Source: Ramlibacter sp. Leaf400 (lineage in GTDB: Bacteria; Pseudomonadota; Gammaproteobacteria; Burkholderiales; Burkholderiaceae_C). From it: a DNA stretch of 64,000 nt. A program made the position numbers and the translations under genes. The notes beneath the pieces are model-generated. The model saw only the letters and a list, made by a program, of their open reading frames with translations. It searched no databases and was not told where the DNA came from. Numbering within the stretch: the first letter of the stretch is position 1; every line of letters starts with the position of its first letter. This document shows positions 51,421 through 59,543 of this stretch, piece by piece. The stretch is taken from the NCBI RefSeq assembly GCF_001424545.1, contig NZ_LMQL01000002.1:63434-127433 (forward strand), written 5' to 3'.

Positions 51421-53233
51421 GCGACACCCCCAGGTAGGCGCTCATCACGGCCGGGCTGCGCATCACCTCGCGCGGCGCCCCCTCGGCCAGCATGGCGCCC
51501 TGGTCGAACACCACGATTCGGTCGGTCAGCGCCATCACGGCGTCCATGACGTGCTCGACGAACACGATGGTCGTGCCATGGTCGCGGATGCGGCGGATCA
51601 GGGCCACGGCCGACTGGATCTCGGTGGGCGTGAGGCCGCACAGCACCTCGTCCAGCAGCACCAGCCGGGGCCGCGAGGCGAGCGCGCGCGCCAGCTCGAG
51701 GAACTTGCGCTGGTGCAGGTTCAGCTCGCCGGGCAGCACCTGGGCCTTGCCCGCCAGGTGCGCGAACTCCAGCCACTGCACCGCCTCGCGCCGGCCCTCG
51801 TCCATGCTGCCCAGGCCCTGGCCCGCGTACATGGCGGCGATGGCCACGTTGTCCAGCACGCTCATCTGCGAGAACGGCCGCGGGATCTGGTAGGTGCGCG
51901 CGATGCCGGCGCGGGCGATCCGGTGCGCGGGCAGGCCGGCGATGTCGCGCCCGTCGAGCAGCACCTGCCCGCCGTCGGGCAGGAAGTGGCCGCTGACCAC
52001 GTTGATGAAGGTCGACTTGCCCGAGCCGTTGGGCCCGAGCAGGCCGAGGATCTCGCCCTGGCGCACTTCGAGGTTGACGCTGGAGAGGGCCTTGAGGCCG
52101 CGGAAGGATTTGGAGAGGTTGCGCACGACCAGCAGCGGTGGGGCCGGGGGTGCGCCACGCCCGCGACCGCCATCGACGCTACAGCTACCGTCATCCCCGC
52201 GGAGGCGGGGATCCAGTGCTTCCACGGGGGCCGGTGCAGCCACGATGGCGGGAGCCGGTGAAGGCGGAAGCCCTGGATTCCCGCCTTCGCGGGAATGACG
52301 GGGTTGTCGCCGCAGCTTCCCCATCACCCCTTCCGGCATGAACAGGATCCCCACCACCAGGATCAGCCCGATCGCCCCCTTCCCCAGCACCGCGAACTCA
52401 CCGCCGGTGAAGGCGAACAGCAGGCAGGTGATGGCCACCGCCCCGATCGCCGGCCCCGCCCAGTGGCGGGTGCCGCCCAGGATGCTCATGAGCACCACGG
52501 TCAGGGGCACGGTGAGGTTGAAGGTCTCGGCCGTGGTGACGTACGAGATGAACAGCGCATGGATGCCGCCGACCCAGCCCGCCAGCGCGCACGACACGGC
52601 CAGCGCCGCCAGCTTCCAGCGGTAGGTGGGCACGCCCATCACCTCGGCCGCCTCCTCGTCGTCGTGGATGGCGAACAGGCCCGCGCCGAAGCGCGAATGG
52701 CGGATCGCCCAGGAGACCAGCAGCGTGGCCACCGCCGCGGCCAGCATCATCAGGAACAGGCTGGACGTGGGCGTCGGCCCGATCTTCGGGACCGGCACCG
52801 CGTTGAGGTACACGCCCGGGCCGCCGTCGATCGGCGTGTTGCCAACGATGGTGGCCACCACGAACGTCACGGCCAGCGTGAGCAGCGCGAACAGCTCGCC
52901 GCGCACCCCCCGCACGCGGAACGCCACCGCGCCCACGCCGACGCCGATGGCGGCCGCCACCAGCGCGGCCACCGGCAGCGTCCAGAGGAACGGCCAGTCG
53001 AACTTGGCCGCCAGCGTGGCGCTGGTGTAGACGCCGGCACCGAAGAAGGCGCCGTGCCCGAACGAGAAGTAGCCCGCGTAGCCCGACAGGATGTTCCAGG
53101 ACGTGGCCAGCACCACCCAGAACAGCGCCAGGTACAGGAAAGATTCGTAGAAGGCCGGCAGCCGCAGGAACGGCAGCGCGGCCAGCAGCAGGCCAGCGCC
53201 GAGCACGGCGGCGGGGGCGGCACGCGGCTTCAT
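51413..53233 (-). CDS. Fused LivM permease - LivG ATPase with repeat-encoded linker
   Basis: 606 residues in one uninterrupted frame. Residues 1-311 are LivM (about ten helices; SWNILSGYAGYFSFGHGAFFGAG). Residues about 312-349 are the translation of a REP-like element (HSREGGNPGLPPS ... LDPRLRGDDG). From about 365 LivG starts (LLVVRNLSKSFRGLKALSSV), Walker A GPNGSGKSTF, ELNLHQRKFLELARAL signature and LLDEVLCGL Walker B. No stop or credible start codon separates the halves. Fusions of these subunits are known, but the linker looks like the scar of a repeat insertion that removed the livM stop. ATG 53233 overlaps the livH stop. Confidence 0.9.
   Translation of the reverse strand: MKPRAAPAAVLGAGLLLAALPFLRLPAFYESFLYLALFWVVLATSWNILSGYAGYFSFGHGAFFGAGVYTSATLAAKFDWPFLWTLPVAALVAAAIGVGVGAVAFRVRGVRGELFALLTLAVTFVVATIVGNTPIDGGPGVYLNAVPVPKIGPTPTSSLFLMMLAAAVATLLVSWAIRHSRFGAGLFAIHDDEEAAEVMGVPTYRWKLAALAVSCALAGWVGGIHALFISYVTTAETFNLTVPLTVVLMSILGGTRHWAGPAIGAVAITCLLFAFTGGEFAVLGKGAIGLILVVGILFMPEGVMGKLRRQPRHSREGGNPGLPPSPAPAIVAAPAPVEALDPRLRGDDGSCSVDGGRGRGAPPAPPLLVVRNLSKSFRGLKALSSVNLEVRQGEILGLLGPNGSGKSTFINVVSGHFLPDGGQVLLDGRDIAGLPAHRIARAGIARTYQIPRPFSQMSVLDNVAIAAMYAGQGLGSMDEGRREAVQWLEFAHLAGKAQVLPGELNLHQRKFLELARALASRPRLVLLDEVLCGLTPTEIQSAVALIRRIRDHGTTIVFVEHVMDAVMALTDRIVVFDQGAMLAEGAPREVMRSPAVMSAYLGVSHA
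52189..52300. repeat. REP-like palindromic element, copy 2 (inside the livM-livG frame)
   Basis: Outer units 52189-52216 and 52273-52300 are inverted copies of CGTCATYCCCGC...GCGGGRATCCAG around a 56-bp core. The element is translated through, giving the SREGGNP and RLRGDD peptide signatures of such repeats. Confidence 0.92.
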
Positions 53234-54090
53234 CGCACCCGTCCCGGCCGCAGCAGCAGGATCACGATCAGCAGCGTGAACGACACCAGCGGCGCCCACG
53301 ACGGCGAGGTCACGGCCATGGTCACCGCCTCGCTCACGCCGATGACGATGCCGGCCACCAGCGGCCCGAGCGCCGTGCCCAGGCCGCCCAGCATCACGGC
53401 GGCGAACACCACGCCGACCCACGCGTACATCTGCGACGGGCTGATGCTGCTGGACAGCGCGATGCACACGCCGGCGATGCCCGCCAGCGCTGCGCAGGTG
53501 CCCGCCAGCAGGAAGCCGTTGCGGCGCTGGTTGATGCCGAAGGCCGCCGCGACCGGCGCGTCCTCCGCCGAGGCGCGCAGGGCCTTGCCCAGGTCGGTGT
53601 AGCGCAGCAGCGCCCACACGCCCACGGAGATCGCCACGGCCAGCGCCAGCGTCAGCAGTTCGGGGATGGGCAGGAACAGCGGGCCGACGCGCAGCTTCAT
53701 CTCGGCGTAGTGCGACTCCAGCTTGCGCGGGTCGGCGGTCCACACCGTCTGCATCAGCGATTCGAGGATGCCCATGCAGCCGAAGGTGAGCAGCAGCGAG
53801 CTGAAGGGTGTCAGCCGGAAGCGGTCGGTGAGCCAGTGCAGGCCCGCGCCCAGCCCGAACATCAGCGGCACGATGCCGGCCAGCGTCAGCAGCGGGTCGA
53901 TCTTCGAGACCACCGCCAGCTGCCAGCAGATGTAGGCGGACAGGAACGCGAAGGCGAAGTGCGCCAGGTTGATGGTCCGCAGCAGCCCCCACGACAGGCC
54001 GAGGCCGAGGCCCAGCAGGCCGTACAGGGCACCCGCGAACACCCCGGATAGCACGGACTGGGCGAGCAGGGTCCAGCTTGGAAAGGTCAT
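53230..54090 (-). CDS. livH: LivH-type ABC transporter permease
   Basis: 286 residues, about eight helices. N-terminal GALYGLLGLGLGLSWGLLRTINLAHFAF and GLGTALGPLVAGIVIGV are LivH signatures. Forms the translocation pore with the LivM half of the fused protein. The stop overlaps the livM-livG start (ATGA). Upstream 124 bp to livJ contain REP copy 3. Start ATG 54090, weak ribosome binding site (TTGGAAAGGTC). Confidence 0.94.
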   Translation of the reverse strand: MTFPSWTLLAQSVLSGVFAGALYGLLGLGLGLSWGLLRTINLAHFAFAFLSAYICWQLAVVSKIDPLLTLAGIVPLMFGLGAGLHWLTDRFRLTPFSSLLLTFGCMGILESLMQTVWTADPRKLESHYAEMKLRVGPLFLPIPELLTLALAVAISVGVWALLRYTDLGKALRASAEDAPVAAAFGINQRRNGFLLAGTCAALAGIAGVCIALSSSISPSQMYAWVGVVFAAVMLGGLGTALGPLVAGIVIGVSEAVTMAVTSPSWAPLVSFTLLIVILLLRPGRVR

Positions 54091-54100
54091 GGCGTTTTCC

Positions 54101-54192
54101 CGTCATTCCCGCGGAGGCGGGAATCCAGGGCTCCCGCCTTCGGCGGTGGACAAAGGCGGAAGCACTGGATCCCCGCCTTCGCGGGGATGACG
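54101..54192. repeat. REP-like palindromic element, copy 3 (livJ-livH spacer)
   Basis: Inverted units 54101-54128 and 54165-54192 around a 36-bp core. It fills nearly the whole livJ-livH spacer and could, as with REP/BIME elements, stabilise the upstream mRNA so that the receptor is made in excess over the permease (inference). Confidence 0.92.
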
Positions 54193-54214
54193 GTGTGGTG
54201 AAGGCCGCGCACGC

Positions 54215-55420
54215 TCAGCGCGCCAGCATCTTCGCGCCCGGCGCGGAGAACTCCGGCGGGTACACCACCTGCCACTTGCCGTTCTGCACCTGCTTGATGC
54301 GCATCAGGTCGTCGCCGTAGTTGGACGGCCCGTCAAAGCGCAGGCTGCCCTGGATGGTCTCGACGCGGTTCTTCTTCAGCCAGTCGGCGATCTGCTTGTC
54401 GTCCAGGCCCTTGGTCGCATTGACCGCGGCCTCCAGGATCTGCCACGCCGTGAACGAGGCCGCGGCCTGCACCTCCACCGAGGTGTCGGGGAAGTTGGCC
54501 TTGGCCGCGCGCTCGCGGTAGGCCTTGATGAACTCCGCGGCCTTCGGGCGGTCGCTGAAGGGCGGGTGCTCCTCGAAGATGGTGACCGACAGCGCGCCCT
54601 GCGCCTCGGGCAGGGTGACCAGCGGGCCCGGCGCCGGGTACAGGTAGAAGTGCTGCGGCGGCGCGTAGTCGATCTTCTTCATCGCGTCCAGCAGCAGGTT
54701 GCCGTCCAGGCCGATCGCGCCCACCCAGACGAAGTCGGGCCTGGCGTCCTTGATGCGGCTGGCGATCGGGCCGAAGTCGCGGTTGCCGAACTCCCACTCC
54801 AGGAACAGCACCTCCTGCAGCCCGCGCTTCTTGACCGTCTCGCGCGCACCCATGGACATGAAGTGGATGGACGGGAACTTGCTGGTGACCACGGCGACGG
54901 TCTTGGGCGGCTTGGGCCCCTTGGCCAGCGCCTCGAACACCGTGTTGGTGGTGGTGGTGCCCGGGTCCGAGCCGAGCGACCAGGCCGGGAACTGCATGTC
55001 GTACTTGGCCAGCGACGGCACGCCCAGCGTGTGGTGGACCAGCACCTTGTTGTAGCGCTGGGCCACGCCCATGGCCGAGAGGATGGCGCCGGTCGCGTAC
55101 GGCCCCATCAGCAGGTCCACCTTGTCCGAGGTGATCAGCTGCTCGTACAGCGTGCGGGCCAGGTCGGGCTTGGACTGGTCGTCCTTGAGCACCCACTCCA
55201 CCCGGCGCCCGAGCAGGCCGCCGCGGCGGTTGAGCTCCTCGACGTAGATGTCGCCCACCAGCTTGTGCACCTGCGCCGTCGCGGAGAGCGGTCCGGTCAG
55301 GGCCAGGGTGCTGCCGATGCGGATCGGCGGCTGCTGCTGCGCGAAAGCCAGCGGCGCGGCGGCGGTGATCGCGGCCGCCGCCAGGACGGTGCGGCGATGC
55401 ACGGAACGCGGGTGGGTCAT
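54215..55420 (-). CDS. LivJ-type ABC transporter substrate-binding protein
   Basis: 401 residues. Tat-like signal peptide (SVHRRTVLAAAAITAAAPLAFAQ), then a type-1 periplasmic binding fold: IRIGSTLALTGPLSATAQVHKLVGDIYVEELNRRGGLLGRRVE. Periplasmic receptor of the Liv-type importer; ligand could be an amino acid, amide or aromatic acid. GAAGGAGACAGCC precedes ATG 55420. The 83 bp upstream to the CoA-transferase stop show nothing else. Confidence 0.93.
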   Translation of the reverse strand: MTHPRSVHRRTVLAAAAITAAAPLAFAQQQPPIRIGSTLALTGPLSATAQVHKLVGDIYVEELNRRGGLLGRRVEWVLKDDQSKPDLARTLYEQLITSDKVDLLMGPYATGAILSAMGVAQRYNKVLVHHTLGVPSLAKYDMQFPAWSLGSDPGTTTTNTVFEALAKGPKPPKTVAVVTSKFPSIHFMSMGARETVKKRGLQEVLFLEWEFGNRDFGPIASRIKDARPDFVWVGAIGLDGNLLLDAMKKIDYAPPQHFYLYPAPGPLVTLPEAQGALSVTIFEEHPPFSDRPKAAEFIKAYRERAAKANFPDTSVEVQAAASFTAWQILEAAVNATKGLDDKQIADWLKKNRVETIQGSLRFDGPSNYGDDLMRIKQVQNGKWQVVYPPEFSAPGAKMLAR

Positions 55421-55503
55421 GGCTGTCTCCTTCGTCGGTCGTTATGAAGCGCTCGCGCGCGGTGGGAAGCGTTGGATCCAGGCCTGGAATCCGACCTTCA
55501 GGC

Positions 55504-56649
55504 TCATGCGGCGCTCCTGTCGCGCAGCATGGCGTCGATCTGCCCGTTGTGCTCGCCCAGCGTGGGCGGCGGCAGCACGGAGAGCGAGCGTTGGCCGTCG
55601 AAGCTCACGGGCGGGCGCACGGTGCGGAACTCGCCCATCGTCGGATGCGTGGCCTGCACCAGCAGCTGCAGGTGGCGGGCCTGCGGGTCCTCCAGCGCCT
55701 CGTCGGTGTCGTACATGGGCGCGTGCGGCACGTCCTGCGCCAGCAGGCGGTTGCACCACTCGGTGCGGGTGCGCGTGGCGAAGATGCCGGAGAGCAGTTC
55801 GATGATGGCTTCCTGGTGCTCGATGCGCGCCTCGCGCGTGGCGAAGCGCGGGTCCTGGAACATGCCGGGCCGGTCGATCGCCTGGGCCAGCCCCTGCCAG
55901 AACTTCTCGGGCGAGGACATGTGCAGCGCCACCCACTTGCCGTCCTTGCACTCCATCACGTACGACTGCGACACGCGCGGCCGGCTGAACGGCCCCATCA
56001 CCTCGCCCGCCGAGTAGTAGTGCGTGAAGGCGTCCAGGTTCCAGTGCGACATCGCCTCCAGCATCGAGACCTCGACCATGCGGCCGCGGCCGGTGCGCGC
56101 GCGCTCGTGCAGCGCGCCCAGCACACCGTAGGCGGCATAGAAGCCGGTCACGGCGTCGGCGATGGCGGGGCCGACCACGCGCGGGTTGGCGGGATTCACC
56201 AGCAGCTTCAGGTAGCCGCTGGCGGCCTGCGCCACGGTGTCGTAGCTGGGACGCGAAGCCGAGGGGCCGTCGGGGCCGAAGCCGCTGATCGAGCAGTAGA
56301 TCAGGCGCGGGTTGAGCGCGCGCAGCTGCTGCTCGCCCACGCCCAGCGCCTGCGCCACGCCCGGGCGGAAGTTCTGGATGTAGACGTCGGCGGTCTTCAC
56401 CAGCTCGTGCAGGCGCTCGCGGTCGGCCGGCTGCTTGGTGTCCAGCGTGATGCTGCGCTTGTTGCGGTTGTAGGTCTGGAAGTGCGGGCTGTACAGCCCG
56501 CCCTTGAAGGCGCGGAAGGGGTCGCCCGTGCCCGGCTGCTCGACCTTGATGACGTCGGCGCCCAGGTCGCCCAGCAGCATGCCGCAGGCCGGGCCGGTGA
56601 TGAAGGTGCCCTGCTCGAGCACGCGCACGTCCTGGAGCACGCCGGTCAC
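55504..56649 (-). CDS. CaiB/BaiF (class III) CoA-transferase
   Basis: 381 residues, catalytic Asp165 (AIADAVTGFYAA), N-terminal VRVLEQGTFITGPACGMLLGDLGADVIKVE. Transfers CoA to a carboxylic acid. Starts at GTG 56649, overlapping the citryl-CoA-lyase-like stop by four bases (GTGA). The pair CoA-transferase plus citryl-CoA-lyase-like enzyme would activate and then cleave a citrate- or citramalate-like acid. Confidence 0.92.
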   Translation of the reverse strand: MTGVLQDVRVLEQGTFITGPACGMLLGDLGADVIKVEQPGTGDPFRAFKGGLYSPHFQTYNRNKRSITLDTKQPADRERLHELVKTADVYIQNFRPGVAQALGVGEQQLRALNPRLIYCSISGFGPDGPSASRPSYDTVAQAASGYLKLLVNPANPRVVGPAIADAVTGFYAAYGVLGALHERARTGRGRMVEVSMLEAMSHWNLDAFTHYYSAGEVMGPFSRPRVSQSYVMECKDGKWVALHMSSPEKFWQGLAQAIDRPGMFQDPRFATREARIEHQEAIIELLSGIFATRTRTEWCNRLLAQDVPHAPMYDTDEALEDPQARHLQLLVQATHPTMGEFRTVRPPVSFDGQRSLSVLPPPTLGEHNGQIDAMLRDRSAA

Positions 56650-57461
56650 TTCGCTTCCTCCCCGGCGCCCGGGCCTTCGTAGACCAGCTCGCGCGTGGCC
56701 TGGTACGACAGCGCGAAGCCGCTCGGATTGACCGCCTCCTCGCCCAGGTGGGCGATCAGGCTGGCGGTGCGCGCCAGGATGGGCACGCCGCGCAGCGCGC
56801 GCAGGGGGAAGTTCGTGCCCAGCAGCACGGCGGGGATGGCGGCCGAGACGTTCAGGCGCAGGTCCTTGCCCACGATCCCGGGGATCACCTGCTCGATGGC
56901 CTCGGCGATCTCCACGAAGCGCAGCCGGGTGCCTGCTTCCTTGGCCACCTCGAACAGGCGCGCCACGCGAGGGTCGCGCTCCTTGTGCAGCGGGTGGCCG
57001 TAGCCCGGCACCGGACGGCCGGCTTCGCGCCAGCGGCGCACGACGGTCGTGGCGGCCCCGGCCAGGTCCCCGCCCTGCTTCGCGGTCTCGTCGACTTCGG
57101 CGAACAGCCGCCCCGCCGTTTCCGACGCGCCCAGGATCACGCTGCCGCAGCCCAGGATGCCGGCCGCCACCGCGCCCTGCAGCGCATCCGGCGCCGCCGC
57201 GTACGTCATGCGGCCGGCCTGCACGCTCGGCACCATGCCGTGCTCGGCGATCGCCACCAGCGTGGCGTCGAGCACCATGGCATCGCCTTTCGACGGACGC
57301 TGGCCCGTGACCAGCAGGCTGAAGTAGTCGGTGAACGAGATGCGCCCGATCAGGTCGCGGCACAGGTCCTCGCCGCGCACGGTGATGCTGTGCTCGTCCG
57401 AGGTGCTGATGGCCGTGCGCGGCACGGTGGACTTGCCGATCTTGTTGATGGAGCTGCTCAT
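56646..57461 (-). CDS. Citryl-CoA-lyase-like (short citrate synthase family) protein
   Basis: 271 residues, much shorter than citrate synthase (about 430) and typical of citryl-CoA lyase-type members. PGYGHPLHKERDPR (His156, His159) and ALRGVPILARTASLIAHLGEE are the family core. It would cleave a 3-hydroxyacyl-CoA such as citryl-CoA to an acetyl-CoA and a 2-oxoacid. Preceded by REP copy 4 (124-bp spacer to the dioxygenase gene). No clear ribosome binding site beyond GGAGGTCGCCC. Confidence 0.85.
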   Translation of the reverse strand: MSSSINKIGKSTVPRTAISTSDEHSITVRGEDLCRDLIGRISFTDYFSLLVTGQRPSKGDAMVLDATLVAIAEHGMVPSVQAGRMTYAAAPDALQGAVAAGILGCGSVILGASETAGRLFAEVDETAKQGGDLAGAATTVVRRWREAGRPVPGYGHPLHKERDPRVARLFEVAKEAGTRLRFVEIAEAIEQVIPGIVGKDLRLNVSAAIPAVLLGTNFPLRALRGVPILARTASLIAHLGEEAVNPSGFALSYQATRELVYEGPGAGEEAK

Positions 57462-57480
57462 TGGGCGACCTCCCGCTCCT

Positions 57481-57569
57481 CGTCGTCCCCGCGGAGGCGG
57501 GGACCCAGTGCTTCCATCGCAGTCCGCTCAAGGCGGACGCTCTGGATTCCCGCCTTCGCGGGAATGACG
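57481..57569. repeat. REP-like palindromic element, copy 4 (dioxygenase-lyase spacer)
   Basis: Inverted units 57481-57508 and 57542-57569 around a 33-bp core. The left unit has two changes from the consensus (CGTCGTC and GGACCCAG), the right is intact. Fills the spacer after the dioxygenase gene. Confidence 0.92.
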
Positions 57570-57585
57570 GCAATGAAGGGATTGC

Positions 57586-58479
57586 TCATGCGGCGCCTTG
57601 GGGGATGAGACGGAAGTCGTAGTGGGCGACGTGGTACGGCCGGGTCATCCTGCGGCCGTCGATGGCCGTGCCCGGCTCCTTCTTCTCGAAGTCGACGACC
57701 AGGCTCTCTCGCACGCCGAACACCGCGTCGGAGTCGAGGTAGGGGCTGTCCTTGACGAACAGGTGCGTGACCACCTTCTTGTGTCCCGGCGCCGAGACCA
57801 TCATGTGGATGTGGCCCGGGCGGTTGGGGTGGCGGCCCATCTTGCGCAGCATGTCGCCCACCGGGCCGTCGTCGGGCACCGGGTAGTAGGTCGGGCGGAT
57901 CGACCAGAACCAGTAGCGGCCCTGGTCGTCGGTGCGGATGCGCGCGCGGGCCCGCATGGGCGAGTCGTCGCGCTGCATGTCGTAGACGCCTTCGCCGTCG
58001 CCCGACCACACGTCCAGCAGCGCGCCCTTGAGCGGCTTGCCTTCCAGGTCGGTCACTCGGCCGGTGTAGAGGGCGGGCTCGCCGGCCACGCCTTCGGCGA
58101 TGTCGGCGCCCAGTGGCAGCTCGGGCGCGCCTTCCCAGTAGAACGGGCCCTGCACGGTGGCGTCGGTCGGCGGGGTCGCGCCGCTGCGGCCCTTGAGCGC
58201 GCGGGCATGCTCCAGCGCCACCACCAGCATCGACAGGCCCAGCGTGTCCGACAGCAGGATGAACTCCTGGCGCTTGTCGTCGCAGGTCTTGCCGCAGGCG
58301 GTGAGGAATTCGATGGCCTTGAACCACTCGTCGCCCTCGAGGTCGACCTCGCGGGCGAAGGCATGCAGGTGGCGGATGAGGGAGGTGGCCACCTCCTTGA
58401 AGCGCGGGTCCTGGCATTCGGCGAGCCGTGCGATCACCGCGTCCGTGATGCTGAGGGTGTCGTATTCCACTTGGGCCAT
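57586..58479 (-). CDS. Intradiol ring-cleavage dioxygenase (hydroxyquinol 1,2-dioxygenase-like)
   Basis: 297 residues with the N-terminal helical dimer domain and a beta-sandwich domain. Non-heme Fe(III) ligands are all present: Tyr166, Tyr199, His223, His225 (PGHIHMM). Length and YWFWSIRPTYYPVP favour catechol/hydroxyquinol 1,2-dioxygenase over protocatechuate dioxygenase; maleylacetate reductase nearby favours hydroxyquinol (product maleylacetate). First gene of the minus-strand operon and divergent from a LysR gene. Confidence 0.9.
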   Translation of the reverse strand: MAQVEYDTLSITDAVIARLAECQDPRFKEVATSLIRHLHAFAREVDLEGDEWFKAIEFLTACGKTCDDKRQEFILLSDTLGLSMLVVALEHARALKGRSGATPPTDATVQGPFYWEGAPELPLGADIAEGVAGEPALYTGRVTDLEGKPLKGALLDVWSGDGEGVYDMQRDDSPMRARARIRTDDQGRYWFWSIRPTYYPVPDDGPVGDMLRKMGRHPNRPGHIHMMVSAPGHKKVVTHLFVKDSPYLDSDAVFGVRESLVVDFEKKEPGTAIDGRRMTRPYHVAHYDFRLIPQGAA

Positions 58480-58519
58480 GCGTGTCTCCGTTGGGCTTGC
58501 CGGGGGACTCTATCGATTG

Positions 58520-58534
58520 ACATCACCTTGATGT
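58520..58534. promoter_or_regulatory. LysR-type operator candidate 1
   Basis: ACATCA-CCT-TGATGT, a perfect 6-bp inverted repeat with 3-bp spacer, 41 bp upstream of the dioxygenase start codon. It lies in the divergent dioxygenase-lysR region. Confidence 0.45.
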
Positions 58535-58556
58535 AGTGAAGAATTTCGATGGTCTG

Positions 58557-58573
58557 GATCGATGCCATCGATC
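58557..58573. promoter_or_regulatory. LysR-type operator candidate 2
   Basis: GATCGATGCCATCGATC, perfect 8-bp arms around one base, 20 bp before the lysR start. Position suggests an autoregulatory site, 38 bp centre-to-centre from candidate 1, similar to the paired RBS/ABS layout of LysR regulators. Confidence 0.45.
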
Positions 58574-58592
58574 ATTCACCCTGGAAAACCCT

Positions 58593-59543
58593 ATGGAGCT
58601 GAGGCACCTGCGCTACTTCGTCACCCTGGCGGAGTGCCTGTCGTTCACGCGCGCGGCCGAGCGGGTGCATGTGACGCAGTCGACCTTGTCGCACCAGATC
58701 CGGCAGCTCGAGGAAGAGGTGGGGCAGCCCCTGTTCGACCGCATCGGCAAGCGCGTGGTGCTCACCGAGGCGGGCGAGACTTTCCTGGGCTATGCGTCCA
58801 AGGCGCTGCGCGAGGTGGACGACGGCCTCTCGCACCTGATGCGGGCGGGCGACGAGCTTTCGGGCGAGGTGCGCATCGGCGCCACCGGCACCTTCAACAT
58901 CAGCTTCGTGCCCGAGTGCCTGGCCATGTTCCTGCAGCGCAATCCCACGGTGAAGGTGACGGTGGAGGAACTGGCGGCCGACGCCATCGGCCAGCGGCTG
59001 ATCGACGCGACGCTGGATGTCGGCATCGCCTACCAGCCGGCCGACCCCACGCACCTGTGGTTCGAGCCGCTGTACACCGAGGAGATGGTGCTGGTGGTGG
59101 CGCCCACCCACCCCCTGGCCCAGCGGCGGCGCGTGCGCATGGTCGAGCTGCACCGGCAGCACCTGGTGCTGCTGCCCAAGGCCTTCGCCACCCGCACCAT
59201 GCTGGACGAGTGCTTCCGCGCCAGCGGCGCCGAGCCGGTCGTGGCCGCGGAGATGAACACCATCGCGCCCATGATCGGCATCGTGGCGCGCACGCAGCTG
59301 GCCACCATCGTCTCGACGCACGCGGTCACGCCGCGCGAGGACGTGCGCATCCTGCCGCTGGAGAGCCCGACGCCGGTGCGCACGCCCGGCATGCTGTGGA
59401 AGCGCGACGTCAAGCAGCCGCCCGCGGTGCGCTCCTTCGCCGCCTGCATCCGCAAGCTGGCGCTGGGCCGCAGCCTGGCGGGGCGGCGCAGCCCGGAGAC
59501 GGGCGCGGCCGCTCAGGAGCCGCGCGGCCGGCGGCCCTCGTAG
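58593..59543 (+). CDS. LysR-family regulator
   Basis: 316 residues: N-terminal helix-turn-helix (MELRHLRYFVTLAECLSFTRAAERVHVTQST) and substrate-binding domain from about 90. Resembles CynR-like members. Divergent from the intradiol dioxygenase gene, so probably its activator with an aromatic or muconate-type inducer. ATG 58593 is chosen since the conserved N-terminus starts there. Its 3' end overlaps the convergent maleylacetate reductase gene by 31 bp; the last 20 residues are Arg/Pro-rich. Confidence 0.92.
   Translation: MELRHLRYFVTLAECLSFTRAAERVHVTQSTLSHQIRQLEEEVGQPLFDRIGKRVVLTEAGETFLGYASKALREVDDGLSHLMRAGDELSGEVRIGATGTFNISFVPECLAMFLQRNPTVKVTVEELAADAIGQRLIDATLDVGIAYQPADPTHLWFEPLYTEEMVLVVAPTHPLAQRRRVRMVELHRQHLVLLPKAFATRTMLDECFRASGAEPVVAAEMNTIAPMIGIVARTQLATIVSTHAVTPREDVRILPLESPTPVRTPGMLWKRDVKQPPAVRSFAACIRKLALGRSLAGRRSPETGAAAQEPRGRRPS

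Noticed and set aside
51413-52140. LivG half as inactive because LSGGQ is replaced by LNLHQ
   Set aside because: LNLHQRKFLELARAL-type signatures are common in this LivG group; Walker A and B are intact.
53230-54106. Upstream extension of the livM-livG frame into livH
   Set aside because: The extension is an out-of-frame reading of livH; the ATG at 53233 overlapping the livH stop is the natural start.
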